Assembly (NCBI GenBank): GCA_040769125.1
Contig: JAXGLO010000001.1
Coordinates: forward strand, 1,612,001 to 1,676,000
Origin: CAIXSE01 sp040769125
GTDB taxonomy: Bacteria; Actinomycetota; Thermoleophilia; UBA2241
Direction: 5' to 3'
DNA length: 64,000 nucleotides
In this document: positions 7,832-16,426 of the stretch, one piece after another
How the letters are laid out: each line of letters starts with the position of its first letter
Numbering within the stretch: the first letter of the stretch is position 1
Notes under the pieces: generated by a model
What the model was told of the DNA's origin: nothing
The model's database searches: none
What the model saw: only the letters and a program-made list of their open reading frames with translations
Translations under genes and position numbers: made by a program

Positions 7832-7905
7832 TCGTGTTTGGGTGCCCGCCTCCGGGGCGAGCGAGCGCCGGCCGCCAGTGCCCCGCCGTGACCAAGGGGA
7901 GACTC

Positions 7906-8091
7906 ATGTGGGCTATCGCACTGAAGGAGCTCCGCCAGCTCAGCCGCGACCGGCGCACCCTGGCGATGCTCTTCCTCCCACCCCTCTTGCTCCTCATCGG
8001 AGGCAGGACCGCCGTTACGGTCGACGACGACCACCGGGAGCAGACCGCCGAAGCGGCGCACCGCGCCGGGCGTGCGGAGCGACGGCTGTGA
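7906..8091 (+). pseudogene. Remnant of an ABC-2 type permease (N-terminus only)
   Basis: ATG 7906 opens a 61-codon frame whose first 31 residues (WAIALKELRQLSRDRR and a hydrophobic LAMLFLPPLLLLI) match the start of ABC-2 exporter permeases, which begin with the same amphipathic helix and first membrane span and run for 250-400 residues. The next 30 residues (TVDDDHREQTAEAAHRAGR) are polar and unlike a permease. The stop overlaps the GTG of the TetR gene (GTGA). The likely explanation is a deletion that removed the rest of the permease and joined its start to the regulator; it may still help translate the TetR gene. Confidence 0.65.
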
Positions 8092-8699
8092 GCGCCCGGT
8101 CGAAGCCGGGCGCCGGGCGCCGACGCCCGGCCGGCAGCGACACCCGCGCGGCGATCCTGCGGGCCGCCCGCGCGTGCTTCGCTGAGCGCGGCTACGAGCG
8201 GAGCACGATCCGCGCGATCGCCGCCGAGGCAGACGTCGACCCGGCCCTCGTGCTCCACTACTTCTCCTCCAAGGACAGGCTCTTCGTCGCCGCCCTCGAG
8301 CTCCCCGTGGAGCCTGAGTCTGTTCTGCGGATGGCCGCGGCCGAAGGGCCGCACAACCTGGGGGCCGCCGTCGTCCGCACTTTCTTCGAGACCTGGGATG
8401 CGCCCGAGAACCGCGAGCATCTCGTCGCCATGATGCGTTCGGCGATGACCAACGAGACGGCCATGAGCATGGTGCGCGAGTACCTGGAGCGCCGCGTCTT
8501 CGGCCCGGTCTCGGCCGCCGTCGGCGGCCCGGATGCCGGGCTGCGCGCCACTCTGGTAGGCTCGCAGCTCATGGGCCTCGCGATGATGCGCTACGTCGCA
8601 AGAATCGAGCCCCTCGCGTCGACCCCGGCCGACCAGCTCGCCGCATTCGTAGGGCCGACGATACAGCGGTATCTCACCGCAGAACCGGAGTTAGCATGA
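8088..8699 (+). CDS. TetR/AcrR family transcriptional regulator
   Basis: The product has 203 aa from GTG 8088. The N-terminal helix-turn-helix is classic: RAAILRAARACFAERGYERSTIRAIAAEADVDPALVLHYFSSKDRLF (residues about 18-65 in pieces). The C-terminal ligand domain (MMRSAMTNETAMSMVREYLERRV, SQLMGLAMMRYV) resembles the actinobacterial 'TetR_C' group. It overlaps both neighbours by 4 nt (GTGA upstream, ATGA downstream), so it is translated with them. A perfect palindrome at 7816-7831 in the promoter is a likely autoregulatory site. The ligand is unknown. Confidence 0.9.
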   Translation: MSARSKPGAGRRRPAGSDTRAAILRAARACFAERGYERSTIRAIAAEADVDPALVLHYFSSKDRLFVAALELPVEPESVLRMAAAEGPHNLGAAVVRTFFETWDAPENREHLVAMMRSAMTNETAMSMVREYLERRVFGPVSAAVGGPDAGLRATLVGSQLMGLAMMRYVARIEPLASTPADQLAAFVGPTIQRYLTAEPELA

Positions 8700-10069
8700 A
8701 GATTCGCCTCATCGAGCCTGAACCGCCCGGCATTCACACGTTCAGCAAGGTCCTTCTCCCGCGCCTCGGCCTGCCGATCATCGCCGCGAAGCTCAAGGCG
8801 GCCGGCCACGACGTGCTGATCTACAACCCGCAGATGGCGCCGATCGACTGGGACGACGTCTACGGCGCCGAGATCGTCGGGCTGTCGAGCACCACCTCGA
8901 CGGCGCCCACCGCCTACCAGATCAGCGAAGATCTGCGCGGCCGCGGCATCAAGGTGGTGATCGGCGGCTCGCACGTGACCTTCATGGCCGAGGAGGCGCT
9001 CCAGCACACCGACTTCGTGGCCCGTGGCGAGGGCGGCGAGCTGCTCATGCTCGAGCTCGTCGAGGCGCTCGAGGGCCGGCGCGAGCTGGAGAGCATCGCC
9101 GGGCTCTCGTTCCTGCGCGACGGCGTCGCGCAGCACAACCCGCCGCGGGAACGCTGCGCCGACCTCGACACGCTGCCCCACCCCGACATCAGTGCCATCC
9201 GCGGCCACGAGCGCCTGCTCACGACCCCGATCATGACCAGCTGGGGCTGCCCCTTCGACTGCACCTTCTGCTCGGTCACGGCGATGTTCGGCAAGAAGTA
9301 CCGCTTCCGCAGCGCCGAGAGCGTGCTCGCCGAGATCCGCGAGAAGAAGCCCAAGCGCATCTTCTTCTACGACGACAACCTCGCCGCCAACAAGCGCCGC
9401 CTCAAGGAGCTTCTACGCGGCATGATCGCCGAGGATCTCTGCGTGCCCTGGATGGCGCAGGTCCGCACCGACGTCGTGCGCGACGAGGAGCTGCTCGACC
9501 TCATGAAGCGGTCGGGCTGCCTGATCGTCTTCCTCGGCCTCGAGTCGGTCAGCCAGGAGACGCTGAACGCCTACCACAAGAGCCAGACGGTCCAGGACAT
9601 CGCCGATTCAATCCGCAAGCTGCACGACGTCGGGATCCTCAGCCACGGCATGTTCGTGCTGGGCGCCGACCCCGACACGCTGCGCACCATCACCGACACC
9701 GTCGAGTTCGCGCTGAAGAACGATATCGACTCGATCATGATGAGCGCCCTGACGCCGCTGCCGGGCACGGCTCAGTACGACGAGCTGGAGTCCGCCGGCC
9801 GCATCTTCGACCATCGCTGGGAGCACTACGACTCACACCACGTCGTCTTCCACCCCAGGCACATGCGCGCTTGCGAGCTGCAAGACGAAGTGCTGCGCGC
9901 CTACAAGCGCTTCTACTCCCGCCGTCGGTGGCTTAAGGCGGCGCTCAGCTTCAACGCGGTCAAGGTACTCCTCAAGAGCTGGGGCCGCTGGACGATCAAG
10001 GCGTGGTGCAAAGACGAGCGCAACCAGGCGTTCATGGAGTATCTCAGGAAGCTGCCCGCTCCCAAGTGA
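8696..10069 (+). CDS. B12-binding-domain radical SAM enzyme
   Basis: The product has 457 aa. An N-terminal Rossmann-type cobalamin-binding region (about 1-140, with LGLPIIAAKLKAAGHDVLIYNP and VVIGGSHVTFM) precedes a radical SAM barrel with the 4Fe-4S cluster motif C185-X3-C189-X2-C192 in SWGCPFDCTFCS. The DxHxxG B12 base-off motif is absent, as in many BchE-like members. A C-terminal region (about 370-457) with KRFYSRRRWLKAAL fits DUF4070-like tails. This class does methylations, cyclisations and ring contractions on lipids, tetrapyrroles and natural products. The substrate is unknown. It overlaps the TetR gene by 4 nt, an unusual pairing. Confidence 0.88.
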   Translation: MKIRLIEPEPPGIHTFSKVLLPRLGLPIIAAKLKAAGHDVLIYNPQMAPIDWDDVYGAEIVGLSSTTSTAPTAYQISEDLRGRGIKVVIGGSHVTFMAEEALQHTDFVARGEGGELLMLELVEALEGRRELESIAGLSFLRDGVAQHNPPRERCADLDTLPHPDISAIRGHERLLTTPIMTSWGCPFDCTFCSVTAMFGKKYRFRSAESVLAEIREKKPKRIFFYDDNLAANKRRLKELLRGMIAEDLCVPWMAQVRTDVVRDEELLDLMKRSGCLIVFLGLESVSQETLNAYHKSQTVQDIADSIRKLHDVGILSHGMFVLGADPDTLRTITDTVEFALKNDIDSIMMSALTPLPGTAQYDELESAGRIFDHRWEHYDSHHVVFHPRHMRACELQDEVLRAYKRFYSRRRWLKAALSFNAVKVLLKSWGRWTIKAWCKDERNQAFMEYLRKLPAPK

Positions 10070-10084
10070 GCGCGGCGGCTCAGC

Positions 10085-12787
10085 TCACTCGATGTGCAGC
10101 CTGCGCAGAGCGACTCCGATGAAGTCCATGAGCAGCATGGCGGCCACACCGATCGCCGCGATGACCACCCACAGGCCGAGCGTAAGGCCGTCCGTCTTGA
10201 AGGCGACCTGCATGAAGGGCGCGTAGGTGAAGAGCGCCTGAAGAGCGACGACGACGGCCACGCCGAGCAGGATGATCCGGTTGCTGAGCGGGTTGTAGGT
10301 GAATAGCGAGCGACGCAGCGAGCGGCAGGCGAACAGGTAGAAGATCTGCACCGACATGAAGACGTTGACGGCGGCCGTACGCGCGACGGCGTCGCCCAGG
10401 CCGCGGCCCTCAACCCAGTCGAATACGGCGAAGGCCGTGATGAGCAGGATAAGGCCGGCCACGATGATGCGGATAAGGACCGAGCGCGTGATGATCGGCG
10501 CGCCTGGCGCCCGCGGCGGGCGCGTCATGATGCCCGGCTCTTTGGGCTCGAAGGCCAGACCGAGGCCGAGCAGCACGGCCGTGATCATGTTGATCCACAG
10601 GATCTGCAGCGGCAGGATCGGCAGGACCGTGCCGAGCAGGATACCGGCGATGATCACGAGGCCCTGCCCCACATTCGTGGGCAGGGCGTACGCGAGGAAC
10701 TTGACGAGATTGTCGAAGACGCCGCGACCCTCCTCGACGGCGGCCTCGATCGACGCGAAGTTGTCGTCGGTGAGCACCATGTCGGCCGCTTCTTTGGCCA
10801 CATCGGTGCCGCTGATCCCCATGGCCACGCCGATATCGGCCTGCTTGAGGGCGGGCGCGTCGTTGACGCCGTCTCCGGTCATGGCCACGATGCTGCCGCG
10901 GGACTGCAGCGCCTCTACAAGGCGGAGCTTCTGCTCGGGCGAGACGCGCGCGAACACGTCGATGTGATTGGCGAGATCGATGAACTCTCTGTCGTTCAGG
11001 GCGACCATCTCGGCGCCGGTGACGACCACCGAGCCCTCGCCGGCGAGACCGATCTGGCCGGCGATGGCCGCGGCCGTGGCCGCATGGTCGCCGGTGATCA
11101 TCTTCACCGTCACGCCTGCCTGGTGGCAGGCGTGCACCGCCGCAATAGCCTCAGTGCGGGGCGGGTCCATCATGGCCTGGAATCCCAGGAAGGTGAGGCC
11201 CGAGGCGACGTCATCGTGGGCGAGCTCGTCGTGGCCGGCGGGCAGCTCTGCCCTCGCGAAGGCGAGCACCCGCAGCCCGCTCGCCGCCAGGGCGTAGACG
11301 TCCGCCAGCACCGCCTCGACGTCGAGCGGCGCCGGAGCGCCGTCGGGCCCGATGGCGACCTCGCAGCGTTCGAGCACCTGTTCGACGGCGCCCTTTAGGT
11401 AGACGACGTGGCCGTCGGACGCGAGCCCGAGCCCGCCTGCCCCGGCGTCGGCACCACTCCCGTGCAGCGTCGCCATGTACTGGTATGAGCTCTCGAAGGG
11501 AATGACGTCGAGGCGCGGCAGCAGCGCGAGTTCGGCGTCACGCTGGAGACCCGCCTTCATGGCGCTCGTGATCAAGGCGCCCTCGGTAGGATCGCCCACG
11601 ACCTGCCAGCCGCCCCCGCTCTCGGTGAGCGACGCATCGTTGCAGAGCAAGCCGGCGCGCAGCGTCTCGAGGGCGACTGGCCCTGGAGCCGGCGTGATCT
11701 CGCCGATGGGCCCGTACCCGCCGCCGCTCGCCGCGAAGCGCTCCCCGCCGGCCACGATACGCTGCACCGTCATCTGGTTCTTGGTGAGGGTTCCGGTCTT
11801 GTCGGTACAGATGACCGTCGTGGAGCCGAGCGCCTCCACGGCGGGCAGCTTGCGAATGATCGCCCGCTGCCTGGCCATGCGGTGAACCCCGATGGCAAGC
11901 GTGATCGTGACGGCGGCCGGAAGCCCCTCGGGGATGGCGGCCACGGCGAGGGCGATAGACGCCGTGAACATCTCGACGAGCCCCTGGCCGCGCAGCAGGC
12001 CGACGGCCATGGTGAGCGCCGCGAGGCCGATGATGACAATGAGCAGCAGGCGCGAAAACTGGTCGATCTTCCTCGACAGCGGCGTCTTGAGGTCGCCGGC
12101 CTCGGCGATGAGCTGGCTGATGAGACCGACCTGGGTCTTGTCCCCGATGGCGATCGCGACGCCCGCAGCCATGCCGTTGGTCACCAGGGAGGAGGCGTAG
12201 GCCATGCCTACCCGCTCCGCCAGCGCACAGTCCCGGGCCACGTGCTCGCAGCTCTTCTCGACCGGCAGCGACTCTCCCGTCAGGGCCGACTCGTCGACCC
12301 GCAACTCGCGCACACGCGTGAGCCGCAGATCGGCCGGCACCTTGTCGCCGGCCTGAAGCAGCACCAGGTCGCCGGGCACGATCTCCTCGGCCGGGAGGCG
12401 GACCTGCTCGCCCGCCCGCATGATCGTCGCCTCCGTGGTCATCGACTGGCGCAGCGCCTCGATGGCCGCTACGGCGCGCGCCTCCTGCACATACCCGACG
12501 ACTGCGTTGAGCAGGACGACGCCGAAGATCACCGTGGCATCGATACAGTCACCGAGGACGACGGTGACGATGCCCGCGACCACAAGGATGGCAACCAGTG
12601 GGTCGGTGAACTGCACGGCGAAGCGGCGTAGCTCGCTGGGGCCTTTTGGCGGGGTCAGGGCGTTCGGCCCGAACTGCTCCTGGCGATGCTCGACGGCCAA
12701 GACGTCGAGGCCGTTCTCGACGTCCGCTTCGAGGAGGTCAACGACCTCCTCGGCCGGAAGCGCGTGCCAGTGTTGATCGGCGAGCAT
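10085..12787 (-). CDS. Cation-transporting P-type ATPase (P2A, Ca2+-like)
   Basis: The product has 900 aa, full length. In order: cation-ATPase N-terminal domain (1-70), membrane helices M1-M2, actuator domain with TGES at 170-173, M4 with the PEGLP ion-binding motif at 286-290, phosphorylation site DKTGTLT with Asp329, nucleotide-binding domain, hinge TGDGVNDAPALK, and six C-terminal helices. These are P2-type features as in bacterial Ca2+ pumps, so it likely exports Ca2+ using ATP; related Na+/K+ or Mn2+ pumps cannot be excluded. The start ATG has GGAGG rather far upstream (13 nt). An extended -10 element TGG TATGAT lies at 12872-12867 on this strand. Confidence 0.9.
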   Translation of the reverse strand: MLADQHWHALPAEEVVDLLEADVENGLDVLAVEHRQEQFGPNALTPPKGPSELRRFAVQFTDPLVAILVVAGIVTVVLGDCIDATVIFGVVLLNAVVGYVQEARAVAAIEALRQSMTTEATIMRAGEQVRLPAEEIVPGDLVLLQAGDKVPADLRLTRVRELRVDESALTGESLPVEKSCEHVARDCALAERVGMAYASSLVTNGMAAGVAIAIGDKTQVGLISQLIAEAGDLKTPLSRKIDQFSRLLLIVIIGLAALTMAVGLLRGQGLVEMFTASIALAVAAIPEGLPAAVTITLAIGVHRMARQRAIIRKLPAVEALGSTTVICTDKTGTLTKNQMTVQRIVAGGERFAASGGGYGPIGEITPAPGPVALETLRAGLLCNDASLTESGGGWQVVGDPTEGALITSAMKAGLQRDAELALLPRLDVIPFESSYQYMATLHGSGADAGAGGLGLASDGHVVYLKGAVEQVLERCEVAIGPDGAPAPLDVEAVLADVYALAASGLRVLAFARAELPAGHDELAHDDVASGLTFLGFQAMMDPPRTEAIAAVHACHQAGVTVKMITGDHAATAAAIAGQIGLAGEGSVVVTGAEMVALNDREFIDLANHIDVFARVSPEQKLRLVEALQSRGSIVAMTGDGVNDAPALKQADIGVAMGISGTDVAKEAADMVLTDDNFASIEAAVEEGRGVFDNLVKFLAYALPTNVGQGLVIIAGILLGTVLPILPLQILWINMITAVLLGLGLAFEPKEPGIMTRPPRAPGAPIITRSVLIRIIVAGLILLITAFAVFDWVEGRGLGDAVARTAAVNVFMSVQIFYLFACRSLRRSLFTYNPLSNRIILLGVAVVVALQALFTYAPFMQVAFKTDGLTLGLWVVIAAIGVAAMLLMDFIGVALRRLHIE

Positions 12788-12880
12788 CAGGACAGCGCTT
12801 CCTCCTTGAGTGCGTACAGTCGGTCGGGCCCGCGACGCACGCCCGGCTCAGCCGGTGCTTCCTTGAATCATACCAGCGAT

Positions 12881-12916
12881 GGCAGCCCCGCCCCCAATCT
12901 TCCGGGCGGGGCCGCC
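12881..12916 (-). terminator. GC-rich hairpin after the MacB-like permease gene
   Basis: Arms around CCCCGCCC and GGGCGGGG (12887-12893 with 12904-12910, extended by flanking GGC/GCC) form a strong stem with a 10-nt loop 28 bp past the permease stop. There is no T-run, so termination, if it occurs here, is not of the classical Rho-independent form. Confidence 0.45.
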
Positions 12917-12943
12917 TCGATCACCTCGCGTCGCAGCCTCCGC

Positions 12944-15493
12944 TCACTCGTAATGGATCGCGTCCAGGATGTCGATCCGCACCGCCCGGCGCGCCGGCAG
13001 GATGGCGGCGATCACACCGACGAGGATGCCGATCACCAGGAACACCACGAGCTGCACGCCGGGGATCGAGAAAGTGATCCCCTGCCCCGCGAAGCGCGTC
13101 GTCACCACCCAGGCGAAGAGGATGCCCACGGCGATGCCTAGCAGCGAGCCGATGATCGACGTGATCACGCTCTCGTAGCGTACGATAGATCGCACTTGGC
13201 GGCGGGACATACCGATGGCACGCAGCAGCCCGATCTCGCGAGTGCGCTCGTAGACGGAGAGCACCAGCGTATTGACGATGCCGAACACCGAGATAATCAC
13301 GCTCAGGGCGAGCAGGCCGTACAGTAGGTTGAGGATCTGGCTCAGCTTGCCGACCACGGTCTCCTTGAACTCTGCACCCGTCTGCACGGTGACGGAGGGC
13401 ACGTCCTCAAGAGCGGCGGTGATCGCGGCCTTCGTCTCGTCGACGCCGGCCGCCGGCACGCGATCCGCGATGATCATCATGGGCACGGCCCTCGAGAACA
13501 GCGCCGCGTATCCCTCCTTGCCCACCGCGATCCCGTCGAGCATCATGGGGTCACGGTAGATGCCGCGCACCCGCAGCTCCGCGCGTTTACCGTCGGCTGT
13601 GGTCACCTTCAGCGCGTCCCCGACGCCGACGGCAAGGCTCTTGGCCGTCTGCTCCTCGAGGATCGCGTCGTCGGCGCCGAGCGCCGTCAACGCGCGGTCT
13701 CCAGGGCCTTCGAGCCACTCGAACTGCCACAACCGCGAGAGAGCGTGCTGATCGATGCCCCAGATGATGGATATGTCGCCGCCCTTTACCTGCACCTCCT
13801 GGGCGTCAAGAGTCACCGCCTCCTGGACGTCGGAGACGCTGCGCACGCGCATCAGCAACTCGGCCGGCAGCGGCATATTGGTTGAGCCGACGATGAGATA
13901 GTCGGCGCGCACGGTACGGTCGAAGGTGTCGATAAAGGAGCTCTTCATCCCCTGGGCAACCACCGCCACGAAGACGACAACGCCAAGACCGATCATGAGC
14001 GCCGAGGCCGTTGCCGCCGTGCGCGCGGGGTTGCGCCGGCTGTTGTCGCGCGCCAGCCGGCCGCTGACCGGCGAGAACGCCTGCAGCGGCCAGCCGAGGA
14101 GGCCGACCAGCGGGGGCACGAGATACTTGCTCACCATCGCCACGGCGATGAAGACCAGGACCGCGCCCGCAGCGATGACGCCGAGGCGCTGGGCCGTGGT
14201 ACCCGGGCCGTACATTCCGCCGACGATGCCGAGCGCTCCGAGCGCCGCCACCGCAGCGGCGGCGTAGGGCGTAAGCCAGGCGTACCGCGAGCGAGGCGGC
14301 TCCGTGCCCTCCTGCAGCGCCGCGATGGGCGGCACACGAGTGGCACGTACAGCCGGCACCAGCGCCGACAGGAGCGTCACGACGATCCCCACGGCGAAGG
14401 CCACGACGACCGTGCGCAGCTCCATCACGAGCCCGCTCTGCGGAATGTCCATGCCGAACTGCTTGAAGGCGGAGTTGACGGCGGCCGCCACACCGAGGCC
14501 GGCGAAGAGACCGAGAAGCGAGGCGAAGGCGCCCATGAGCAGCGCCTCGCCGGCGATGCTCCCTAGTACCTGTCTGCGTGAGGCCCCGAGCGCGCGCAGC
14601 ATGCCGAGCTCGCGCCGCCGCTGCGCCACCGTCATGGAGAAGGCGTTGAAGATGATGAAGGCGCCCACCAGGATGGCGATCCCACCGAAGGAGAGCAGGG
14701 CCGGCGTGAGGAAGGTGCCGACGGCGTCGCTGATCAGTTTGGTCTGGTCGGCCGCGGTCTGCTCTCCCGTCTTGACCTCGACATCCGCGGGGAGCGCGCC
14801 GCGAATGCGCTTCGCCAGCTCCTTGGCCGGCACTCCGGGGGTCGCCTGGGCGTCGATCCCGGAGACTCTGCCGGACATCCCGAACCAGCTCTGGGCATCA
14901 TCCAGGGTGCTGTACACGATGAGCGAGCCGCCCAGCGACGACTGCTCGGCGTAGCGGAACACACCCGAGACGCGAGCCTGCTCCGCCCGCTCCGCCGTGA
15001 TCACGGTGATCGGCGAGCCCACGCTCAGCTTCTGGCCGGTGGCGAGCCGCTCGATGATGCCGACCTCGCCGCGCTGTGAGGGAGGCGCACCCTGGATGTA
15101 CTCCGGCGGCGTCAGGTCATCGGCCGAGCAGGAGAAGAAGAGGGTCGGGGCGCCGCCGGTGGCAACCACCTCGCCCTTCACCGCCACGGCCCCCACCGCC
15201 GCGACGTAACCCGTCGTTTTGGCAACGCCGTCCACCGACTTGACGGTGCCGACCATGGACTCGGGCAGCCCGGTCGCAGCGCCCCCCATCTGGTCGGTGA
15301 ACGCAGTCTTCTGCGCCACCGTCACATCGACACCCTCGTAAGCGCTGGACAGGATCTGCTTGAATCCCCGGTCGATCTGATCGGTGAGCACGAACGTGCC
15401 GCTGATCATGGCCACCCCAAGCAGGATGGCGAGCATCGTGAAGAGCGTGCGGAGCTTGTGCGCCCAGACGCTGCGCCACGCGACACGGATCAT
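12944..15493 (-). CDS. MacB/FtsX-type ABC transporter permease with two FtsX domains
   Basis: The product has 849 aa. ATG 15493 is chosen because it overlaps the stop of the ATPase gene (ATGA) and opens with MIRVAWRSVWAHKLRTLFTMLAILLGVAMISG, the standard first helix of this family. It has a large extracytoplasmic MacB_PCD domain, three helices, a central helix pair, a second extracytoplasmic domain and a final FtsX triplet with LLRAIGMSRRQV and PARRAVRIDILDAIHYE at the end. Such permeases export peptides, lipoproteins or antibiotics, or act mechanically on the envelope. It pairs with the ATPase just upstream. Confidence 0.9.
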   Translation of the reverse strand: MIRVAWRSVWAHKLRTLFTMLAILLGVAMISGTFVLTDQIDRGFKQILSSAYEGVDVTVAQKTAFTDQMGGAATGLPESMVGTVKSVDGVAKTTGYVAAVGAVAVKGEVVATGGAPTLFFSCSADDLTPPEYIQGAPPSQRGEVGIIERLATGQKLSVGSPITVITAERAEQARVSGVFRYAEQSSLGGSLIVYSTLDDAQSWFGMSGRVSGIDAQATPGVPAKELAKRIRGALPADVEVKTGEQTAADQTKLISDAVGTFLTPALLSFGGIAILVGAFIIFNAFSMTVAQRRRELGMLRALGASRRQVLGSIAGEALLMGAFASLLGLFAGLGVAAAVNSAFKQFGMDIPQSGLVMELRTVVVAFAVGIVVTLLSALVPAVRATRVPPIAALQEGTEPPRSRYAWLTPYAAAAVAALGALGIVGGMYGPGTTAQRLGVIAAGAVLVFIAVAMVSKYLVPPLVGLLGWPLQAFSPVSGRLARDNSRRNPARTAATASALMIGLGVVVFVAVVAQGMKSSFIDTFDRTVRADYLIVGSTNMPLPAELLMRVRSVSDVQEAVTLDAQEVQVKGGDISIIWGIDQHALSRLWQFEWLEGPGDRALTALGADDAILEEQTAKSLAVGVGDALKVTTADGKRAELRVRGIYRDPMMLDGIAVGKEGYAALFSRAVPMMIIADRVPAAGVDETKAAITAALEDVPSVTVQTGAEFKETVVGKLSQILNLLYGLLALSVIISVFGIVNTLVLSVYERTREIGLLRAIGMSRRQVRSIVRYESVITSIIGSLLGIAVGILFAWVVTTRFAGQGITFSIPGVQLVVFLVIGILVGVIAAILPARRAVRIDILDAIHYE

Positions 15494-16317
15494 CGGACGT
15501 CCTCGAGCGATTGAATGACCCCGTAGATATCGTCGCTCCCGAGGCAGCCACAATCATGAGCGATGATGCCGTCCTTGAGGAAGACGATGCGGTCGGCGTA
15601 CGTAGCCGCATGAGCGTCGTGCGTGACCATGACCACCGTCTGGCCGAGCTCATCGCATGAATGCCTGAGGAGCTGGAGCACCTCCTCACCCGTACGCGAG
15701 TCGAGATTGCCGGTGGGCTCGTCGGCGAAGAGCACAGCGGGCCGCGTCGCGAGCGCTCGCGCCACAGCCACGCGCTGCTGCTGCCCGCCTGAGAGCTCGG
15801 CCGGCCTGTGCCTGAGGCGATCGCGCAGACCGACGGTGTCGATCAGCTGCTCGACCCACTCCCTGTCGCCCTTGCGCCCCGCGATCGTCAAGGGCAGCAC
15901 GATGTTCTCCCTCGCATTGAGCGTGGGCAGCAGGTTGAACGTCTGGAAGATGAAGCCGACCTTATCGCGCCGCAGGCGCGTGAGGGCCCTCTCCTTCAAC
16001 CTCGTGATCTCGACGCCGTCGACCCACACGCCGCCGGCTGTGGGTCTGTCGAGACCCGCAAGGATGTGCATCAGCGTCGACTTGCCGGAGCCCGACGGGC
16101 CCATGATCGCCGTGTAAGCGCCGCGCCCGAGATCGATGCTCACCCCTGCGAGAGCGTGAACCACGGCGGCGCCGACCCCGTAGTCGCGCGTGATGTCGCG
16201 GGCCTGCACAACCGCGTCACCGATGGCGGCATCCGCCGCGGTGGCGCACGCGGCCGCTGTAGCTGTGGTCAGTGGAGCTGCCGTGCCCGGCGTCTGAGTC
16301 TGAGTGCCGTTGTCCAA
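15490..16317 (-). CDS. ABC transporter ATP-binding protein (MacB/LolD type)
   Basis: The product has 275 aa. Walker A GPSGSGKST at 73-81, Q-loop FIFQTFNLLPTLNA, signature LSGGQQQR at 175-182, Walker B VLFADEP, D-loop and H-switch MVTHD are all intact. The short spacing and sequence match the LolD/MacB/FtsE group that partners FtsX-type permeases. An extra N-terminal stretch of about 35 Ala/Thr-rich residues is unusual. TTG 16317 has GGGAG 5 nt upstream; an internal start nearer to residue 36 is possible. It energises the permease encoded by the overlapping downstream gene. Confidence 0.92.
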   Translation of the reverse strand: MDNGTQTQTPGTAAPLTTATAAACATAADAAIGDAVVQARDITRDYGVGAAVVHALAGVSIDLGRGAYTAIMGPSGSGKSTLMHILAGLDRPTAGGVWVDGVEITRLKERALTRLRRDKVGFIFQTFNLLPTLNARENIVLPLTIAGRKGDREWVEQLIDTVGLRDRLRHRPAELSGGQQQRVAVARALATRPAVLFADEPTGNLDSRTGEEVLQLLRHSCDELGQTVVMVTHDAHAATYADRIVFLKDGIIAHDCGCLGSDDIYGVIQSLEDVR

Positions 16318-16358
16318 CGTATCTCCCTCGCTCCTGGCCTTGGTGTCTGGGAATCGCC

Positions 16359-16385
16359 GACCGGCCGCGCGACGCGCGGCCGGTC
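16359..16385. terminator. Perfect 12-bp GC-only inverted repeat
   Basis: GACCGGCCGCGC and its exact complement flank the 3-nt loop GAC, between the ABC ATPase start and the end of the bactofilin-like gene. A stem this stable after a stop codon probably ends or attenuates transcription from the upstream gene, but no T-run follows. Confidence 0.5.
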
Positions 16386-16426
16386 CTCCTTATGGTCTCC
16401 TTCTACATCCCGCGCGGCCGTGAGGC

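Larger units (their letters stand above)
7467..7905. other. 439-bp gap with divergent regulatory DNA
   Basis: No protein-coding frame is convincing here. The right part carries the TTGACC/TAAAGT promoter and palindrome listed separately. The left part must hold the promoter of the minus-strand coiled-coil hydrolase, which I could not place with confidence. The stretch around 7700-7760 is unusually AT-rich for this window. Confidence 0.5.
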
